8,496 nt of DNA from an uncultured Desulfobacca sp. (GTDB taxonomy: Bacteria; Desulfobacterota; Desulfobaccia; Desulfobaccales; Desulfobaccaceae): positions 1 to 8,496 of the forward strand of contig CALGOE010000029.1 in NCBI GenBank assembly GCA_937958145.1, given 5' to 3'. The translations under genes and the position numbers were made by a program. Every line of letters begins with the position of its first letter. Position 1 is the stretch's first letter. A model generated the notes under the pieces. The model searched no databases. It saw only the letters and a program-made list of their open reading frames with translations, and was not told where the DNA came from. Below are positions 5,246 to 8,496 of this stretch, piece by piece.

Positions 5246-5550
5246 GCGGTGGGAAGGCATTGATCCCAACACCGGTGAGACCGACCCCATGCGCCGGAGG
5301 CGCGGATTCTGCCCTACCTTGACGAACGGGCAAAAAGTTGGCAAGTTAATCAAGTGGGTTGTGGTTAAAGTGCCTTCTGGGGAGGGGGCCAGGGGGCAAG
5401 GCCCGCCGCCTCTCCCCCGAGCCCCCGCCCACCACCGCAGCGGGGCTGGCGGCGGCGCTGAAAGTCGAAAAATAAGGGTTTTTCTCCCGCCGTTGTAAAG
5501 GGAAAAGGATTTTTCAACCCTTTGCGCAAAAAAATTTCAGGAGATGGCTG
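5246..5550. other. Gene-free leader region upstream of ispH-ubiA
   Basis: No ORF here shows a start signal or protein-like composition. The stretch holds minor hairpins (5247-5274 and 5291-5303), a large GC stem-loop (5380-5430) and a second small stem, GTAAAGGG (5495-5502) with CCCTTTGC (5518-5525, one wobble). AGGAG (5539-5543) is the ispH ribosome binding site. TTGACG (5319-5324) and TTGGCA (5338-5343) resemble -35 boxes, but neither has a good -10 at 16-18 bases, so I cannot fix the ispH promoter. Confidence 0.5.
5380..5430. repeat. Large imperfect GC-rich inverted repeat (stem-loop) in the ispH leader
   Basis: Arms at 5380-5402 and 5408-5430 are 23 bases each, with a 5-base loop. I count 18 of 23 positions paired, and the mismatches fall at 5383, 5390-5391 and 5397-5398. 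G-runs of 3-5 on the left arm face C-runs on the right. No T-run follows on either strand, so it is not a classical intrinsic terminator. It may act as a leader structure or an mRNA stabiliser, or belong to a dispersed repeat family. Confidence 0.7.
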
Positions 5551-7284
5551 GTGAAAGTCATTCTGGCGCGTACTGCCGGGTTCTGTATGGGGGTCAAACG
5601 GGCCATGGAGATGGTCCTGTCTGCCCTCAATCAGAAGCCGGAAAAAATCTATACCTATGGGCCGCTCATTCATAACCCGCAGGTTCTGACGTTGCTTGAG
5701 GAACGGGGCATAGGAATTATCAAGCAGGGATCCCCTGAGCCCGAGAGTCTCGTGGTCATCCGGGCCCATGGCATCCCGCCAAAGGAAAAAGAGCATCTGG
5801 CCTCCCTGGGGTGCCAGATCATTGACGCCACCTGTCCCCGGGTGGCCAAGGTTCAGGCCATCATCCGCAAATGGGCCCGACAGGGCTATGCCACTATTAT
5901 CGTGGGCGATGCCGATCATCCAGAAGTGTTGGGGCTGATGGGCTATACCGAAGGCAAGGGGCATGTGGTGGTCAATTCCGAAGATGTGGCCCGCTTGCCC
6001 TACCTTGAGCGGGTTATTGTGGTCGCCCAAACCACCCAGAGCGAGAACGTCTTCAATGCGCGGGTTGCCGAAATCAAGGCCCGGTTTCCGGAAGTGCAAG
6101 TCTATAATACCATCTGCGACGCCACTGCCAGCCGCCAGGCGGAAATCCAGCGGCTGGCCGGGGAAGTCCAGGCGATCGTGGTCGTCGGCGGCCGCAGCAG
6201 CGGCAATACGCAAAGGTTGGTGGAGATCGCCCGGGCGACCGGCGTGCCCACCTTCCATGTGGAGACCGAAGAGGAATTGGACCTGGCAGAACTGCGGCGC
6301 TACCAGGTGGTGGGGGTCACGGCCGGCGCCTCAACCCCCCATTGGCTCATCAGCAACGTCGTGTCCATGCTCAAGCATGATTGGGCCCACCGGCATGGTT
6401 CCTTTGGCCTACTCTGGCAGCGGCTGTGGCGCTTTCTGATCAAATCAAATGTCTACGTCGCGGTCGGCGCCGGCTGCTTGAGCTACACCTCGTCTTTACT
6501 GCAAAACGTGGAACCGCTCTGGCGCTATTTTTTCGTAGCCTTTTTCTATGTCTATGCCATGCACATCCTGAATAATTTCACCGATGCGGCCAGCAAGCTG
6601 AACGATCCCGTCCAAACCATTTTTTACGGCCGGCACCGCACCTTCCTGTTTATCTCCGGCGTCATTTCGGGTCTGGCCGCCCTGATCATCGGTTTAGCCC
6701 TCAACCTCCTGGCCTTTGGGTTTATCCTGGTCATGAGCATCCTGGGGCTCATTTATACTATTAATATTTTTCCGCGGCAGGTGGCTAAAAAAATTCATTG
6801 CCTGAAGGAGATCCCCGGCTCCAAAGCCGTCTTTACCTCTCTGGCCTGGGGCGTACTGGCCGCTTTGATCCCGGTCATCTGTTCCGACCGCCATCTCACC
6901 CCCGCCACGGCCGTAGCCTTTTTATTCGTGGCCGGCATGGTTTTCATCCGCTCCGGTCTCTTTGAGATTCAGGCCCTGGAAGGCGACCGGATCGTCGGCA
7001 AGGAAACCCTGGCCGTAGCTTTAGGCAAGGAGCGAACCTTTACCGTCCTCTATCTGCTCAACGCCGCGCTCATGATCCTGCTGGTGGCAGCCACGTACGT
7101 GGGGATACTGCCGACCCTGGGCTATGCCCTGTTGGGTTGCGGGTTCTATGCCTGGGGCTATGTCACCCTTTATCGGCGGGGCTATGTGGAATCGAATCTG
7201 CTGCTGGAAGGTCTGGTGGAAGGCAACATGCTTTTGGCCGGCTGGATTTCTTTTCTGTGGGACCCATACCACCGCATTTTTTAA
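5551..7284 (+). CDS. ispH: Fusion of IspH (HMBPP reductase) with a UbiA-family membrane prenyltransferase-like domain
   Basis: One 577-residue frame. Residues 1 to about 280 are a complete IspH, the [4Fe-4S] enzyme that reduces HMBPP to IPP and DMAPP in the MEP pathway. Cluster ligands are Cys12 (GFCMGV), Cys95 (DATCPRV) and Cys189 (NTICDAT). Substrate residues include His41 (LIHNPQV), His73 (RAHGIPP), His123 and Glu125 (DHPEV), Thr161-Thr162, Ser217-Asn219 (RSSGNT) and Ser261 (GASTPHW). After a short linker (about 276-298), residues 299-573 are highly hydrophobic with roughly nine membrane helices and a UbiA pattern. That pattern comprises NNFTDAASKLND (341-352) where the first Asp motif belongs, LKEIPGSKAVFTSLAWG (418-434), and EIQALEGDRIVGKETL (472-487) where the second belongs. 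Both Asp motifs deviate from consensus. No stop, frameshift, internal start or ribosome binding site is seen at the junction. The GTG at 5551 has AGGAG 7 bases upstream. The substrate of the UbiA half is unknown. Confidence 0.93.
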   Translation: MKVILARTAGFCMGVKRAMEMVLSALNQKPEKIYTYGPLIHNPQVLTLLEERGIGIIKQGSPEPESLVVIRAHGIPPKEKEHLASLGCQIIDATCPRVAKVQAIIRKWARQGYATIIVGDADHPEVLGLMGYTEGKGHVVVNSEDVARLPYLERVIVVAQTTQSENVFNARVAEIKARFPEVQVYNTICDATASRQAEIQRLAGEVQAIVVVGGRSSGNTQRLVEIARATGVPTFHVETEEELDLAELRRYQVVGVTAGASTPHWLISNVVSMLKHDWAHRHGSFGLLWQRLWRFLIKSNVYVAVGAGCLSYTSSLLQNVEPLWRYFFVAFFYVYAMHILNNFTDAASKLNDPVQTIFYGRHRTFLFISGVISGLAALIIGLALNLLAFGFILVMSILGLIYTINIFPRQVAKKIHCLKEIPGSKAVFTSLAWGVLAALIPVICSDRHLTPATAVAFLFVAGMVFIRSGLFEIQALEGDRIVGKETLAVALGKERTFTVLYLLNAALMILLVAATYVGILPTLGYALLGCGFYAWGYVTLYRRGYVESNLLLEGLVEGNMLLAGWISFLWDPYHRIF

Positions 7285-7304
7285 TGACGAATTCAGCCGG
7301 CGAT

Positions 7305-7343
7305 AACCCCACGGCCGGGGTTGGGGCGGGGGCAGGAGCCCCC
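7305..7343. repeat. GC-rich hairpins between convergent ispH-ubiA and rfbA
   Basis: Two perfect 6-bp stems lie in the 94-base convergent gap: AACCCC (7305-7310) with GGGGTT (7317-7322), and GGGGGC (7328-7333) with GCCCCC (7338-7343) around AGGA. Neither is followed by a T-run in either direction, so termination at this point is possible but not shown. The 10-mer GGGCGGGGGC (7324-7333) also occurs, inverted, at 5421-5430. Confidence 0.4.
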
Positions 7344-7378
7344 GGATCCCCTCCCGGCGGAACAGTTGTCACCACCTC

Positions 7379-8299
7379 TTAAGGCAGGAATTGACCGGTA
7401 GCCAGGCGCATGAGGTAGTGGCCATAGTCATTGTTATACCGCTGCGCCAGCCGCTGGAGCTGTTCGCCATCAATATACCCCAGGCGATAAGCGATTTCTT
7501 CGATGCAGGCCACCTTCAGCCCCTGCCGCTTTTCGATGGCCGCCACAAAGGTCGAGGCGTCCAAAAGAGACTCCGGCGTGCCGGTATCCAGCCAGGCGAT
7601 CCCCCGGCCCATCAATTCTACGCGCAACTGCCCGCGTTGGAGATAAACGTTATTGACATCGGTGATCTCCAATTCCCCCCGGGCCGATGGTTTGAGCTCC
7701 CGGGCGATGGCAACCACTTCCTGATCATAAAAATACAGGCCCGGGACGGCATAATGGGACCTGGGCTGGGCCGGCTTTTCTTCAATGTGCATCGCCCGGC
7801 CCATCTCATCAAATTCCACCACTCCGTACCGACGGGGGTCCTTCACCCAATAGCCGAAGATGACCCCGCCGGCATCAAAGTCCATGGCCTGGTGCAGGAT
7901 TTTTTGGAGACCATGCCCGTAGAAGATATTATCTCCCAGTATAAGGCAGACTTTATCCTGGCCGATGAATTCTGCCCCCAGGAGAAAGGCCTGGGCAATG
8001 CCCTCGGGCCGGAGCTGCTCTTGGTACGATAACCTCAAACCAAGGTCGGAACCGTCCCCGAAAAGATTCTGGAATCGTCCCAAATCCCTGGGGGTGGAGA
8101 TGATCAGAATATCCCGCAGCCCCGCCAACATCAGGACGGAAAGGGGATAATATATCATGGGCTTGTCATAGACCGGCAGCAACTGCTTGCAGACCTCCTG
8201 GGTGATGGGGTGCAACCGGGTGCCGGAGCCGCCGGCCAGAATGATGGCCTTCCCTTTGGGGGAGTCTTGCCGGGCTGGCAGAGAAGTCGTTTTTTCCAT
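7379..8299 (-). CDS. rfbA: Glucose-1-phosphate thymidylyltransferase
   Basis: Forms dTDP-glucose from dTTP and glucose-1-phosphate, the first step of dTDP-L-rhamnose and related sugars for O-antigen or other surface glycans (RmlA/RfbA). The 306-residue product is slightly longer than the usual 285-295 because of about 15 polar residues before KAIILAGGSGTRLHP (17-31), the nucleotide-binding loop. Further signatures are KQLLPVYDKPMIYYP (38-52), RPEGIAQAF (97-105), LGDNIFYG with metal-binding Asp123 (121-128), YGVVEFD (158-164), EEKP (173-176), GLYFYD (187-192), LEITDVN (210-216) and WLDTGTPESLLDAS (236-249). The ATG at 8299 is the only ATG/GTG/TTG before the conserved loop, although it lacks a clear Shine-Dalgarno sequence. 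It starts 6 bases after the stop of the upstream gene, which suggests an operon with coupled translation. The rest of the rhamnose pathway is not in view. Confidence 0.97.
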   Translation of the reverse strand: MEKTTSLPARQDSPKGKAIILAGGSGTRLHPITQEVCKQLLPVYDKPMIYYPLSVLMLAGLRDILIISTPRDLGRFQNLFGDGSDLGLRLSYQEQLRPEGIAQAFLLGAEFIGQDKVCLILGDNIFYGHGLQKILHQAMDFDAGGVIFGYWVKDPRRYGVVEFDEMGRAMHIEEKPAQPRSHYAVPGLYFYDQEVVAIARELKPSARGELEITDVNNVYLQRGQLRVELMGRGIAWLDTGTPESLLDASTFVAAIEKRQGLKVACIEEIAYRLGYIDGEQLQRLAQRYNNDYGHYLMRLATGQFLP

Positions 8300-8305
8300 A
8301 GCGTA

Positions 8306-8494
8306 TTACTGTACCCAGCCGCTTCTTTTTGTCAAGGTCCCTGCGCCTCGCTCGTACTGCAGAAGGCGGCTCAGGTTGGCCCAGGAGTCCAAGTCGATAA
8401 AAACAAACGGCAGGTTCTGGCCTGCCGTCAAGTAAACACGTTGCGGTTTTCCTGAGAAATCACGCACCGGTCCGCCAACGCCGGAACGGGGTTT
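8306..8494 (-). CDS. C-terminal end of an unrecognised gene upstream of rfbA, cut by right edge
   Basis: On the minus strand a frame open from the window edge gives 62 residues and a TAA at 8308-8306. The sequence is protein-like, with an alternating hydrophobic stretch RVYLTAGQNLPFVFIDLD (19-36) followed by SWANLSRLLQYERG (37-50) and a basic end (KRSGWVQ). The other two minus frames contain stops. Because its stop is 6 bases before the rfbA ATG, it is very probably the preceding gene of the same operon. I do not recognise the family from this fragment. It does not show the C-terminal signatures of RmlB, RmlC or RmlD. Confidence 0.6.
   Translation of the reverse strand, partial: KPRSGVGGPVRDFSGKPQRVYLTAGQNLPFVFIDLDSWANLSRLLQYERGAGTLTKRSGWVQ
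8308..8335 (-). promoter_or_regulatory. rfbA: Possible internal promoter for rfbA
   Basis: On the minus strand a perfect TTGACA (8335-8330) is followed after 16 bases by TACAGT (8313-8308, 4/6 match). Transcription would begin about 8301, only a couple of bases before the rfbA ATG, so such a transcript would be essentially leaderless. The box lies inside the coding end of the upstream gene and may be chance. Confidence 0.3.
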
Positions 8495-8496
8495 AT

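Noticed and set aside
3984..5333. 449-codon open frame on the minus strand
   Set aside because: It is antisense to the DUF362 gene, whose two ferredoxin motifs prove the plus strand. The minus frame is open because of the GC-rich third positions, and its product is a Gly/Asp/His/Val-rich sequence without a recognisable domain.
5319..5350. TTGACG/TTGGCA as ispH promoter
   Set aside because: The nearest -10-like hexamers are at spacings of about 20 bases or more, so no acceptable sigma70 pair could be built.
5365..6258. 297-codon open frame on the minus strand
   Set aside because: Antisense to the IspH half of the fusion and to its GC-rich leader; no ribosome binding site or protein-family signature.
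7124..7382. Plus-strand frames running from the end of ispH-ubiA into the convergent gap
   Set aside because: Alternative frames of the UbiA domain coding sequence; rich in Gly, Pro and Arg without motifs.

Overview
The window is GC-rich (by eye roughly 60%) bacterial chromosome from a Gram-negative organism. An ADP-heptose/LPS-type family 9 glycosyltransferase and a dTDP-sugar nucleotidyltransferase point to a lipopolysaccharide outer membrane. IspH shows the MEP isoprenoid route, and a two-cluster ferredoxin of the DUF362 type suggests an anaerobe. Together with the gene style this fits Desulfobacterota (former Deltaproteobacteria, for example a Desulfobacca-like or Syntrophobacter-like lineage). 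That placement is an inference, not something read directly from a marker gene. No rRNA, tRNA, CRISPR array or insertion sequence was seen.

Layout from left to right. (1) 3-746 (+) is the C-terminal part of a family 9 glycosyltransferase, cut by the left edge. Its last ~50 codons run antisense, in register, to a small two-helix membrane protein gene (594-788, -) that has its own promoter and ribosome binding site. (2) 993-1439 (-) is an Hsp20 small heat-shock protein with an upstream sigma70-like promoter and a clear intrinsic terminator. (3) 1440-1772 is a divergent regulatory region. On the pyr side it holds a candidate promoter, a possible 31-codon leader ORF and a very strong terminator hairpin just before pyrB, which looks like a transcription attenuator. 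(4) 1773-5135 (+) is a tight pyrB-pyrC-DUF362 ferredoxin operon ending in an intrinsic terminator at 5207-5245. (5) 5136-5550 is a gene-free stretch containing that terminator and a large GC-rich stem-loop (5380-5430). (6) 5551-7284 (+) is one uninterrupted gene encoding IspH fused to a polytopic UbiA-family prenyltransferase-like domain. (7) 7379-8299 (-) is rfbA/rmlA, convergent with ispH-ubiA and only 6 bases downstream of an unrecognised gene whose 3' end enters at the right edge (8306-8494, -).

How the genes work together. pyrB and pyrC encode the second and third steps of UMP synthesis, overlap by 17 bases and are probably translationally coupled. The attenuator suggests pyrimidine-responsive control without a PyrR gene in view. 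IspH releases IPP and DMAPP, and the fused membrane domain belongs to a family that uses prenyl diphosphates, so the fusion could couple precursor supply to a membrane prenyl transfer. The glycosyltransferase and rfbA both serve cell-surface polysaccharide. The most unusual object here is the IspH-UbiA fusion, particularly because the Asp-rich motifs of its UbiA half depart from the usual pattern.
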